Shown: positions 7,315 to 14,260, numbered from the stretch's first letter. The stretch: 14,791 nucleotides of DNA from an uncultured Eubacteriales bacterium (GCA_900321335.1 ONVR01000014.1:1-14791); one strand, 5' to 3'. The notes: generated from the letters alone by a model not told the origin. Translations and numbers: made by a program.

Positions 7315-8274
7315 TTAAAGATGATTTATCTCTCTGCATTTGCAGCAAGATACAAAATGGTTGGGCAGGATCTCTTCGATCTTCTGGGGCTCGTTGCACT
7401 TGTCCGACGCATAGGGACAGCGGGCCATAAACCGGCAGCCCGGTTTGGGGTTAATGGGAGAGGTGATCTCTCCCGTCATGGTGACCAGCTCGTTGTTGGC
7501 GTGGATATCCGGCACAGGGATGGCGGAGAGCAGGGCCTTGCTGTAGGGATGCAGCGTATTCTTGAACAGCTCATCCGAGTGGGCCTTTTCCACCACCTGC
7601 CCCAGATACATGACCAGAATATCGTCGGAGATGTATTTTACAACGGACAGGTCATGGGTCACGAACATGTAAGTGAGCTTCCGATCCTCCTGAAGGTCCA
7701 GCATCAGATTCAGAATCTGTGCCTGAATGGAAACGTCCAGGGCGGAAACGGGCTCGTCACACACAATAAAGCGGGGTCCCAGGGCCAGCGCACGGGCGAT
7801 GCCGATTCGCTGCCGCCGGCCGCCGTCCAGCTCATGGGGGTATGTGCCCCAGAAGCGCTCTGCCAAGCCGACGGTCTCCATAAGCTCCCGGGTCCTGTCG
7901 ATCATCTCCTGCTTTTTCATAGTGTGGCTGAGCTTCATAGGCTCCATGATGGTCTCACTGACCGATTTGCGCGGATTGAGCGAGGAGAACGGATCCTGGA
8001 AAATGATCTGCATCTCATGGCGAAGGGCGCTGAGTTCTTTTCGGGTGGGGTTGGTAATGTCCTTTCCCTTGTAAAGGATCTGGCCGTCTGTTGCATCCAG
8101 CAGATGCAGGATGGTGCGCCCCAGAGTGCTTTTGCCGCAGCCGGATTCGCCTACGACGCCCAGGGTCTTGCCCTCATCGATGGTGAAGTTCACATCATCC
8201 ACGGCGTGGAGCATCCCCCGTCCCGTCTTAAAATACTTTTTCAGATTTCTGACTTCAAGCAGCGGAGCAGACAT
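7315..8274 (-). CDS. ABC importer ATP-binding protein, DppF/OppF type
   Basis: A 319-residue ATPase with Walker A GESGCGKST, Q-loop 'IIFQDPFSSLNPRKSV', signature region LDGGRRQRIGIARAL, Walker B FIVCDEPVSALD and H-loop VTHDLSVV. The C-terminus is the oligo_HPY type (PF08352) with C-x5-C-x6-C (GCRFMARCPYASDKC) and extra Cys near the end (CCKC). The signature reads LDGGR instead of LSGGQ, so the Ser that contacts ATP is Asp. The start at 8274 overlaps the stop of the DppD-type gene by one base (TGATG), which means translational coupling; an upstream start at 8358 would run into that gene and is rejected. It powers uptake together with the DppD-type ATPase and the permeases. Confidence 0.9.
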   Translation of the reverse strand: MSAPLLEVRNLKKYFKTGRGMLHAVDDVNFTIDEGKTLGVVGESGCGKSTLGRTILHLLDATDGQILYKGKDITNPTRKELSALRHEMQIIFQDPFSSLNPRKSVSETIMEPMKLSHTMKKQEMIDRTRELMETVGLAERFWGTYPHELDGGRRQRIGIARALALGPRFIVCDEPVSALDVSIQAQILNLMLDLQEDRKLTYMFVTHDLSVVKYISDDILVMYLGQVVEKAHSDELFKNTLHPYSKALLSAIPVPDIHANNELVTMTGEITSPINPKPGCRFMARCPYASDKCNEPQKIEEILPNHFVSCCKCREINHL

Positions 8275-9251
8275 CAGGCATTCTCCTTTCCGGCAAGCAC
8301 ACAGCGGATCTGGTGCCCGTCCTGGGTTGTATAGATCTCGGGCTTTTTGGCCCGGCATGCCTCCGTGGCATGCTCACACCGCTCAGCGAACTTGCAGCCC
8401 TGGATCTCCAAGGTGGGGTCCGGCATCATGCCTTTGATGGGTTTGAGCCGTTTTTCCGTGGAATCCAGCTTCGGCAGAGAGCCGAACAGGCCAATGGTAT
8501 ACGGGTGGGTCGGATGGTCGAAGATCTGCTCCAGAGTCCCGTACTCCACGATCTCACCGGCGTAGATGACGGCCACCTTCTGACAGATGCTGGCCACAAC
8601 GCCCAGATCATGGGTGATCATCAGCACCGCCGTGTTCAGCTTTTCCTTCAGCTCTTTCATCATCTTGAGCACCTGGGCCTGGATGGTGACGTCGAGGGCT
8701 GTGGTTGGTTCGTCTGCCAGCAGCAGTTTCGGGTTGCAGGCCAGTGCCATGGCGATGACCACACGCTGCTTCATGCCGCCGGAGAACTGATGGGGATACT
8801 CGAAATACCGCTCTCTGGGGATACCAACCAGCTCCAGCATCTGCATGGCCCGCTCAATGGCATCGGCATGCGTGATCTTGTTATGCAGGCCGATGGCCTC
8901 TTCGATCTGATCGCCTACCCGCTCAATGGGGTTCAGGGCCGTCATGGGATCCTGGAAGATCATGGCGATCTGGTTGCCCCGAAGATCCCGCATTTCCTTT
9001 TCCGGATACTTCAGGATATCCTCCCCGTCGAAGAGGATCTCGCCGCTTGTGATATGGCCCTGGGGCTTGGCGATGATGCCGAGGATGGCCCGGGCAATGG
9101 TGGTCTTTCCGGCGCCCGTTTCTCCAACCAATCCCAGGGTCTCCCCTTCCCGGATGGTCAGGTTGACGCCATTGACGGCATGGACGATCGCATCGTCGGA
9201 ATGAAATTCCACGTACAGGTCTTTGATCTCAACAATCGGTTTATTCTCCAT
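8274..9251 (-). CDS. ABC importer ATP-binding protein, DppD/OppD type
   Basis: A 325-residue ATPase with Walker A GETGAGKT (residues about 41-48), Q-loop 'MIFQDPMTALNPIERV', canonical signature FSGGMKQRVVIAMAL, Walker B LLLADEPTTALD and H-loop ITHDLGVV. The C-terminal oligo_HPY region has GCKFAERCEHATEAC, the same C-x5-C-x6-C spacing as its partner, and one more Cys (IRCVLAG). In this family that region has been linked to metal or iron-sulfur binding. GAGGAGG lies 8 bases before ATG 9251 and overlaps the stop of the DppC-type gene. Together with the DppF-type protein it forms the heterodimeric motor of the importer. Confidence 0.9.
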   Translation of the reverse strand: MENKPIVEIKDLYVEFHSDDAIVHAVNGVNLTIREGETLGLVGETGAGKTTIARAILGIIAKPQGHITSGEILFDGEDILKYPEKEMRDLRGNQIAMIFQDPMTALNPIERVGDQIEEAIGLHNKITHADAIERAMQMLELVGIPRERYFEYPHQFSGGMKQRVVIAMALACNPKLLLADEPTTALDVTIQAQVLKMMKELKEKLNTAVLMITHDLGVVASICQKVAVIYAGEIVEYGTLEQIFDHPTHPYTIGLFGSLPKLDSTEKRLKPIKGMMPDPTLEIQGCKFAERCEHATEACRAKKPEIYTTQDGHQIRCVLAGKENA

Positions 9252-9264
9252 GATGTCAACCTCC

Positions 9265-10122
9265 TCAGTTTCTCAGCCGGGGGTCCATGGCATCACGCAG
9301 TCCGTCACCGAGCAGGTTGAACGCCAGAACGGTGAGCATTACGCAGATACCGGGATACAGGACCAGTTCCATGTGATCCCGCATCACGTTTCTGCCCTCG
9401 GAGAGCATGGCGCCCCACTCGGCGATGGGCGGCTGTGCGCCCAGGCCGATAAAGCTCAGGGTCGCGCCGGAGATGATGGAGTTGCCGATATTCATGGTCG
9501 TCGATACAATGGTAGGGGCAATGGCGTTGGGGAGCACGTGATTGACGATAATATGCGGTGCCTTGCCGTCAATGGCTCTTGCCGCCTCCACGAACTCCTT
9601 GCCACGGACCGTCAGAATATTGGCCCGGATCAATCGCGCCGCTGATGGGGTCGTGGAGACCGCAATGGCAATGATGGCGTTCCGGGTACTCGGTCCCAGG
9701 ATTGCCGCGATAACCACACACATGAGCATCATGGGAACGCAGGAGAACATATCCATGATCCGCATGATGACATTATCCACTTTGCCGCCAAAGTAACCGG
9801 CGATGGAGCCGATGATCAGTCCGGCCAGGGTGCCGAAGGCTACGCAGCCGAGGCCCATTTCCATGGACTTCCGGGTACCCCAGATCAGGCGGCTGAAGGT
9901 ATCGCGGCCGAATTTATCCGTGCCGAGCAGATGCTCCCGGGAGGGCTTGGCGTAGGCGTTGACCAGATCCTGGGCGTCATAGGAATAGGGCGCAATCAGG
10001 GGGCCGAATATGGCGACCAGCAGAACGATAATGACAATAACCAGGCCGACCAGAGCAAATTTGTTCTTTTTCAGCTGATGCCAGGTATCTCCCAGCCTGC
10101 TTCTGTGTTTTTTCTGATTCAT
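9265..10122 (-). CDS. ABC importer permease, DppC/OppC type
   Basis: A 285-residue inner-membrane protein. It has the N-terminal OppC_N pattern (KKNKFALVGLVIVIIVLLVA, 'FGPLIAPYSYDAQD', 'REHLLGTDKFGRDTFSRLIW') and five further membrane segments. The EAA loop that contacts the ATPases is 'EFVEAARAIDGKAPHIIVNH' followed by VLPNAIAP. The C-terminus GDGLRDAMDPRLRN is typical. The ribosome site AAGGTGG precedes ATG 10122, only 13 bases after the DppB-type stop. It is the second half of the transmembrane channel. Confidence 0.92.
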   Translation of the reverse strand: MNQKKHRSRLGDTWHQLKKNKFALVGLVIVIIVLLVAIFGPLIAPYSYDAQDLVNAYAKPSREHLLGTDKFGRDTFSRLIWGTRKSMEMGLGCVAFGTLAGLIIGSIAGYFGGKVDNVIMRIMDMFSCVPMMLMCVVIAAILGPSTRNAIIAIAVSTTPSAARLIRANILTVRGKEFVEAARAIDGKAPHIIVNHVLPNAIAPTIVSTTMNIGNSIISGATLSFIGLGAQPPIAEWGAMLSEGRNVMRDHMELVLYPGICVMLTVLAFNLLGDGLRDAMDPRLRN

Positions 10123-10135
10123 ACGTCACACCACC

Positions 10136-11104
10136 TTACGCCTTCTCCCCTTCGGGGGTCTTTTTCTTCTTGCTGTGGGCGCTGAACTGAGACTTGATCC
10201 GCGGGTCCACAAAGGCAAAGACCAGATCCACCAACACTAGAATGAAGCTGAACATCACGGTAAAAAACAGCACGCTTCCCTGTACCACAGGGTAATCTCT
10301 GGAGGTCAGAGCGCTGATGGTATAGTTGCCCAGACCGGGGATGGCAAAGATATTCTCCGCGATGACTGATCCGCCCAGGGAGGCGCCGAACATAGAGCCC
10401 ACGATCACGATAACGGGAATCAGCGCGTTCTTCAGCGCGTGCTGGTAGATGACCTTCCGTTCCGTCTGACCCTTGGCCCGGGCCGTGGTCACGTAATCCT
10501 GCCGGATCTGCTCGAGCATACTCGAACGGGTCTGCCGGGCAAGGGTAGCTGCGTAGCCCAGGGCCATGGAGCAGGTGGGTAAGATCCAGCCCTTCCAGTT
10601 CTGAATGCCCAAGGCGGGCACCCAGCCCAGTTTCAGGGCAAAAATTCTTACGAGGATGAGCGCGAACCAGAAGCTGGGCATGGATACGAAGAACAAGGAC
10701 AGGACGATGGAGGTGTTATCCTTCCAGCTGTACTGGTGCGTCGCCGCGTAAACTCCTGTTGGAATACCGATTAGAATTGCAAGGATCATACTGACGGATA
10801 CCAGCAGAAGCGTGTAGGGGAACTTGGAAATGACGTCATCCCAGACGGCGTTTTTCGTGAAGTACGAACGCCCGATATCTCCCCGGAACACGCCCAGGAT
10901 GTACTCGCCGTAACGGACGAAGACGCTCTTGTCCAGCCCCATCTCAATGCGCATGGCGGCGATATCCTCTTCTGTCGCAAAATTACCCAGAAGCTGTCTG
11001 GCGGGATCGCCCGGCGTGAGTTCCAGCAGCAGCATAACGATCAGCATAACGCCCAGAACGGTCGGGATGATCCACAGCAGACGCTTGACAAAATATCTCA
11101 GCAT
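10136..11104 (-). CDS. ABC importer permease, DppB/OppB type
   Basis: A 322-residue inner-membrane protein with six membrane segments. The start MLRYFVKRLLWIIPTVLGVM and 'LLLELTPGDPARQLLG' are family hallmarks, as are the GD.G.SY..  ..V region (RGDIGRSYFTKNAVWDDVIS) and the EAA loop (DYVTTARAKGQTERKVIYQH, then ALKNALIP). 'LGGSVIAENIFAIPGLG' and the C-terminal 'VDLVFAFVDPRIK' complete it. The tail is lysine-rich (SKKKKTPEGEKA). GAGGT precedes ATG 11104. It follows tandem-cupin gene A by 18 bases, so cupin and transporter are transcribed together. Confidence 0.92.
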   Translation of the reverse strand: MLRYFVKRLLWIIPTVLGVMLIVMLLLELTPGDPARQLLGNFATEEDIAAMRIEMGLDKSVFVRYGEYILGVFRGDIGRSYFTKNAVWDDVISKFPYTLLLVSVSMILAILIGIPTGVYAATHQYSWKDNTSIVLSLFFVSMPSFWFALILVRIFALKLGWVPALGIQNWKGWILPTCSMALGYAATLARQTRSSMLEQIRQDYVTTARAKGQTERKVIYQHALKNALIPVIVIVGSMFGASLGGSVIAENIFAIPGLGNYTISALTSRDYPVVQGSVLFFTVMFSFILVLVDLVFAFVDPRIKSQFSAHSKKKKTPEGEKA

Positions 11105-11122
11105 ATTCTCTTACCTCGCTTC

Positions 11123-12322
11123 TCACTTCTTCTCATACGGGAAGATACCGTAAGACGGGACGGAGTCATCGTTGGCACATTTGCCGCAGTACATACAGAG
11201 CTTGTCGTGGTTGTAAACACACTTGCGGAGGCTTGCCGCCTCGAACAGGAACTCATCCTCTCCGGTGCTTGTCTTGCGGCGGATGATTTTGGACCAGTCT
11301 CCGTCCCCGTAAAACGGGAAGAAGGCCACCGGCTTGTCGATCCGCTTGAAGTTGATGGGACAGTGCCACATATTGGGGGGCACCCGGATCACCGTGGGCT
11401 CTGTAATGGTCACGGTCTCCATATGGTCAGGGTCCCAGCCCAGATCCACCTGGATCTCCGCGTCAAAATCAAAGGGATTTGCAAGATCGGACCCGCTGAA
11501 CCACAGGTACTCGTCTCTAGCGTGATGTACGTGGGGCACCTCCATGTGATGAGCCGCGGTGACGACGCTGAATCCGCCGAAGAAATTCACCTCAGGCAGC
11601 TGGGTGATCCCGCGGAACTTCCCTCTGGGATTTGCGAACAGATTGCCGTAGCTGTGATACTCCACGGGATACTCGAAAAACAGCTTGTCATATTTTCCGC
11701 TGTGAGGTGCAGGCTCAGATTCTGCGATCTCCTTGGCCCATTCCAGTGCAAAGCTGATCCGTGGATGGGGGATTCCCTTTTCTTTGCACTCTTTCAGACA
11801 TTTTCCGCAATTGTTGCAGTTTTTCGTCTTATCAAAGATACAGCGCTTCAGGCTGGAGCCCAGATATGGGAACTCCACCGTACCGTCGTCGTTGATTCGC
11901 CGCGTCACCTTTGACCGCTCCCCGTTCATATAGACGGAGGAGAACGCAACCGGTTTGCCTACCCGTTTATAGTTGATGGGGCCGTGCCACATCCGGGCAG
12001 GAATCCGGACGAGGGTCGGTTTGGTGATCACGTACTTTTCCATCTTATCCGGGTTTTCTCCGATCCAAAGCTCGATCTCCGCGTCGAAATCGAAGAATTT
12101 GGTCAGATCCGAACCAGAAAACATATAGATCTCTTCCACGGCATGGTGTACGTGGGGGATGTCCACCAGTGCCTCGTGCTGGACCACCGTGAATCCCATC
12201 ACCATGTTGGCGTGCCACATACTGGCTGCCCCGTTGAAGTATGCCTTCGGGCTCGCATACAGATCTCCCCCCGGTCCCTCCACCTTGGGCAAGGTGTAGA
12301 CAAACTCGTCATACATACTCAT
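11123..12322 (-). CDS. Tandem-cupin protein A with two Cys clusters; first gene of the operon
   Basis: A 399-residue cytosolic protein made of two repeats of a cupin-like half plus a Cys cluster. Half 1: PHVHHAVEE (56-64), 'FDFDAEIELWIGENPDKMEK', 'ITKPTLVRIP', MWHGPI (111-116), then C161-x7-C169-x2-C172-x2-C175. Half 2: PHVHHARDE (263-271), 'FDFDAEIQVDLGWDPDHMET', 'ITEPTVIRVP', MWHCPI (318-323), then C368-x7-C376-x2-C379-x2-C382. The His-x-His, acidic residue and W-H are likely metal ligands of each cupin; the Cys sets resemble half-ferredoxin or zinc sites (CNNCGKC, CMYCGKC). Each half also ends with R-x-x-KPVAF. It is a paralogue of tandem-cupin B. AAGGAAGG lies 8 bases before ATG 12322. 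Being first in an operon with an importer suggests it handles or senses the imported compound or a metal; no function is established. Confidence 0.72.
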   Translation of the reverse strand: MSMYDEFVYTLPKVEGPGGDLYASPKAYFNGAASMWHANMVMGFTVVQHEALVDIPHVHHAVEEIYMFSGSDLTKFFDFDAEIELWIGENPDKMEKYVITKPTLVRIPARMWHGPINYKRVGKPVAFSSVYMNGERSKVTRRINDDGTVEFPYLGSSLKRCIFDKTKNCNNCGKCLKECKEKGIPHPRISFALEWAKEIAESEPAPHSGKYDKLFFEYPVEYHSYGNLFANPRGKFRGITQLPEVNFFGGFSVVTAAHHMEVPHVHHARDEYLWFSGSDLANPFDFDAEIQVDLGWDPDHMETVTITEPTVIRVPPNMWHCPINFKRIDKPVAFFPFYGDGDWSKIIRRKTSTGEDEFLFEAASLRKCVYNHDKLCMYCGKCANDDSVPSYGIFPYEKK

Positions 12323-12355
12323 ACGCTATTCCTTCCTTTCCGTGTCTGCGCTTCC

Positions 12356-12379
12356 AAAATCCGGCCGTTTCCGGATTTT
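12356..12379 (-). other. Hairpin in the operon leader
   Basis: AAAATCCGG (12356-12364) and CCGGATTTT (12371-12379) form a perfect 9-bp stem with a 6-base loop, about 20-40 bases into the predicted leader and 34 bases before the tandem-cupin A start. A further ATCCGG copy (minus strand, 12397-12402 region) could compete for the same partner. It lacks a clear T tract on the minus strand, so a terminator is not supported. It may affect leader stability or attenuation. Confidence 0.4.
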
Positions 12380-12403
12380 TTGCCTTTAATCCTTTCCGGA
12401 TTT

Positions 12404-12409
12404 ATTGTA
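12404..12409 (-). promoter_or_regulatory. Extended -10 (TGTTACAAT) of the tandem-cupin/importer operon
   Basis: On the minus strand TACAAT (12404-12409) is preceded by TGT, an extended -10. No good -35 is found 16-18 bases upstream. This is common where an activator is needed. Transcription would start near 12397, leaving a leader of about 75 bases. I looked for GG-N10-GC (sigma-54) from 12340 to 12480 on this strand and found none. Confidence 0.45.
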
Positions 12410-12482
12410 ACAAGTCTGCCGCAACTTTTCATTTCGCCGATTACCCAAAAGATATCCTGCGCATTGTGGGCAGATACACAGT

Positions 12483-12542
12483 GTTTCATTTTTTGAAACC
12501 TTTTCGTTTCATTTTGCCGAAACGTTTCACCACACCGTTTCA
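12483..12542. promoter_or_regulatory. Cluster of GTTTCA half-sites upstream of the operon: candidate regulator binding sites
   Basis: On the plus strand GTTTCA starts at 12483, 12506, 12524 and 12537; the reverse form TGAAAC is at 12494, and GAAAC at 12519. They combine into GTTTCA-N5-TGAAAC (12483-12499), GTTTC-N8-GAAAC (12506-12523) and the palindrome GAAACGTTTC (12519-12528). The cluster lies about 85-145 bases upstream of the predicted operon start, the distance at which activators of the sigma-54 type usually bind. The Fis-type regulator gene next door is the obvious candidate to bind here. Confidence 0.6.
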
Positions 12543-12561
12543 TCGCTCTGGTGTTCCAGAC

Positions 12562-12600
12562 ACGAAAAAACGCTTCGGCCGCAGCCGAAGCGTTTTTCGT
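12562..12600 (-). terminator. Intrinsic terminator of the PAS-AAA+-Fis regulator gene
   Basis: A 17-bp stem with one bulged base: ACGAAAAAACGCTTCGGC against GCCGAAGCGTTTTTCGT around a CGCA loop. On the minus strand the GC-rich part (GCTTCGGC/GCCGAAGC) is followed by six T residues. It begins 39 bases after the regulator stop at 12640, so regulator and operon are separate transcription units. The stem is near symmetric and could also work on the plus strand, but no plus-strand gene needs it. Confidence 0.85.
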
Positions 12601-12639
12601 CTTATGCGCTTTAATAATTCAATCACGGATTCCCGGCGA

Positions 12640-13968
12640 TCAGCCGCAGATCCCGTACTTCTGCATATGTCTCCACAGGGTGGCCTTGCTGATGCCAAGA
12701 TCTGCTGCGGTTTTTGTCCTGTTGCCGCCGTTGCGCTGCAGGGCTTCCCGTATGATTGCCGCTTTGTCCTCTGTCGGCACGCCGCTGTCCGCTTTCGTAT
12801 TCTCCGGTGGCGGCAAGGTATCCCGGATCTCATTGAGGGCGTCCCGGACAAACGCCTCATTGATGCTGTGTCTTGTAGTACTGAGCACGACCTTCCTGCA
12901 GAAAGCGTCCAGCTCCTGGGCGTTTCCGGGCCAGGCATACGCCCGGATGCAGTCAAAAGCGCCCCGGGTCAGCTTGACCGGCTTGGCAAAGCGCTCGCTG
13001 TACTTCTCAACAAACAGGTTCGCCAGATCGATGATATCGTCTCCCCGCTCGCGCAGAGGCGGAATGGTAACGGTCGTCGTGCTCAGGGAGTAGTACAGAT
13101 CCTCCCGGAACAGATTCTGACGAACCAGGTCCTTGAGGTTCTTGTCCGTGGAGGCGATGATCCGGATGTCCGCGGGATGGTGGTGGATGTCATTTTCCGC
13201 CACATACTGGCCCCGAATGAGAAGTCCCACGCGATACTGAAGATCCGGGGAGAGCCCCTCCACGTGACTGAGGAACAGGGTTCCTCCCTGAATGCTGGAA
13301 ACGGCTTTGTTCAGGCCCGATTCCGCGCTGGCGGAGGTCTGTTCAAACAGCAGGTGAGATACCTGCTCCCTGCTCAGGGCATTGCAGTCCAGTTCCGCAT
13401 ACCCGTTTTTTCTCCGTCCGCTCTCGTTGTGAATGCATTTGGCGATCCCGGGAATTTCCGTACCGTCCTCTCCCACAAACAGGATCGGCGAGTCGTACTG
13501 GGCCGCGAATTTGGCAATTTTGATCGCCCGCCGGAAATTCTCAGAGGCAAACTGAAACTCGGAGAAAAACCGATTGGCGGTCAGTGAGTAATCCTGTTCC
13601 GTCGCGCCCCGTTTCGCCAGCGGTGGCAGCTTCTGCAGGACAATTACCGCTCCCGCAGGGGCTTCCCGTTTCCCAACCGGCTCAATATTGACGGCAAACC
13701 GGACGGTGCGATTCTGCACGTAATAATTGGCGACGGAATCTCCGTTATGGAGCACGTCATGGAGCAATTCCTCTTCCAGAAGCGGGAACAGATGACAGAT
13801 GTGCATACCGGATACGTCTTTAAACCGGCAGTCCAGATACGCCCTTGCGCGATCGTTTAAAGCAACGATACCTCCCGCTTCATCGACGTACACCACGCCG
13901 GAAAAAGCGCCTTCCATCAGGGCCGGCAGCAGGTTTTCATCCAATAGGCGGTCTTGATCCTGTGACAT
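12640..13968 (-). CDS. PAS-AAA+-Fis regulator of sigma-54-activator type with inactivated ATPase
   Basis: A 442-residue protein: a PAS-like sensor (about 8-112, 'GVVYVDEAGGIVALNDRARA'), a sigma-54-activator AAA+ domain (about 130-365) and a Fis-type helix-turn-helix (404-438, 'GGNRTKTAADLGISKATLWR'). The AAA+ fold is clear (GGTLFL, FREDLYY, LRERGDDI, WPGN) but its active parts are gone. Walker A reads GEDGTEIP (166-173) where GESGTGKE is expected. The GAFTGA loop is absent (207-222). Walker B is LFLSHV (S234, H235) instead of LFLDEI. The second arginine of FRxDLYYRL is S294, and the sensor II Arg of N-x-REL is Q351. It should therefore neither hydrolyse ATP nor touch sigma-54. AGAGGTG precedes ATG 13968. 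It likely binds the GTTTCA sites and controls the downstream operon, with the PAS domain sensing a signal (inferred). Confidence 0.85.
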   Translation of the reverse strand: MSQDQDRLLDENLLPALMEGAFSGVVYVDEAGGIVALNDRARAYLDCRFKDVSGMHICHLFPLLEEELLHDVLHNGDSVANYYVQNRTVRFAVNIEPVGKREAPAGAVIVLQKLPPLAKRGATEQDYSLTANRFFSEFQFASENFRRAIKIAKFAAQYDSPILFVGEDGTEIPGIAKCIHNESGRRKNGYAELDCNALSREQVSHLLFEQTSASAESGLNKAVSSIQGGTLFLSHVEGLSPDLQYRVGLLIRGQYVAENDIHHHPADIRIIASTDKNLKDLVRQNLFREDLYYSLSTTTVTIPPLRERGDDIIDLANLFVEKYSERFAKPVKLTRGAFDCIRAYAWPGNAQELDAFCRKVVLSTTRHSINEAFVRDALNEIRDTLPPPENTKADSGVPTEDKAAIIREALQRNGGNRTKTAADLGISKATLWRHMQKYGICG

Positions 13969-14111
13969 GATAACACCTCTGATCTAAATCGATCCATTCT
14001 ATCAATTTCGACAAACTTTCCACTTGAATTTCTACCTTTTCCCCAACTTTTCATGGGTTTGAACCATTTGGCATTCAATGCGCAGCCGTTGCTTCGTAAA
14101 TTGTTTTTTTC

Positions 14112-14140
14112 ATTATACAATTTTATACCCCCGCTTACAA
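14112..14140 (-). promoter_or_regulatory. Promoter of the regulator gene
   Basis: On the minus strand TTGTAA (14135-14140) and a perfect TATAAT (14112-14117) are 17 bases apart. Transcription would start near 14105, giving a leader of about 137 bases before ATG 13968. The leader contains an imperfect palindrome around ATGGGTTTGAACCAT (14052-14066) but no GTTTCA array, so autoregulation through those sites is not evident. The stretch 13969-14203 has no gene. Confidence 0.65.
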
Positions 14141-14203
14141 GCACCCGGTCGTTTTTTCTTCTCTCGGACCGGATTACAGACATGTCGCAGGGAATAAATG
14201 GAG

Positions 14204-14247
14204 GGCACCGCCTGAGCAAGAGTCGTCTCCATTGCTCCGGTGGTGCC
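14204..14247 (-). terminator. Hairpin after the cyclophilin/AKR gene, probable terminator
   Basis: GGCACCGCC-t-GAGCAA pairs with TTGCTC-c-GGTGGTGCC (one mismatched pair and one opposed pair) around a 14-base loop. It starts 42 bases after the stop at 14290. On the minus strand the tail is only CTCCATTTATT, a weak T tract; on the plus strand CCTTTT follows. A terminator for the gene at 14290 is the simplest reading, but the better T tract is on the plus strand, where no gene is seen. Confidence 0.5.
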
Positions 14248-14260
14248 TTTTGCTGCTTAT

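Noticed and set aside
5690..7318. Open plus-strand frame of more than 500 codons
   Set aside because: It is the exact complement of the lipoprotein gene, whose product has a lipobox and clear family 5 motifs; the plus-strand translation has no recognisable domain and no ribosome site.
7298..7399. Longer N-terminus for the lipoprotein, starting at 7399
   Set aside because: The extra residues overlap the ATPase gene and precede a normal signal peptide; AGGAGG supports 7297.
8275..8358. Longer N-terminus for the DppF-type ATPase
   Set aside because: It would lie inside the DppD-type gene and has no family match; the TGATG overlap supports 8274.
8313..9320. Plus-strand open frame over the DppD-type gene
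   Set aside because: Antisense of a full-length ABC ATPase with all motifs.
12483..12542. Short CRISPR-like repeat array
   Set aside because: The repeated unit is only six bases with uneven spacing and both orientations; it fits operator half-sites, not CRISPR repeats.
12323..12560. Sigma-54 promoter for the tandem-cupin operon
   Set aside because: Expected from the regulator type, but no GG-N10-GC pair was found on the minus strand, and the regulator lacks GAFTGA.
12241..13587. Long plus-strand open frame across regulator and operon promoter
   Set aside because: It runs through a terminator, a promoter region and the antisense of the regulator; no protein features.
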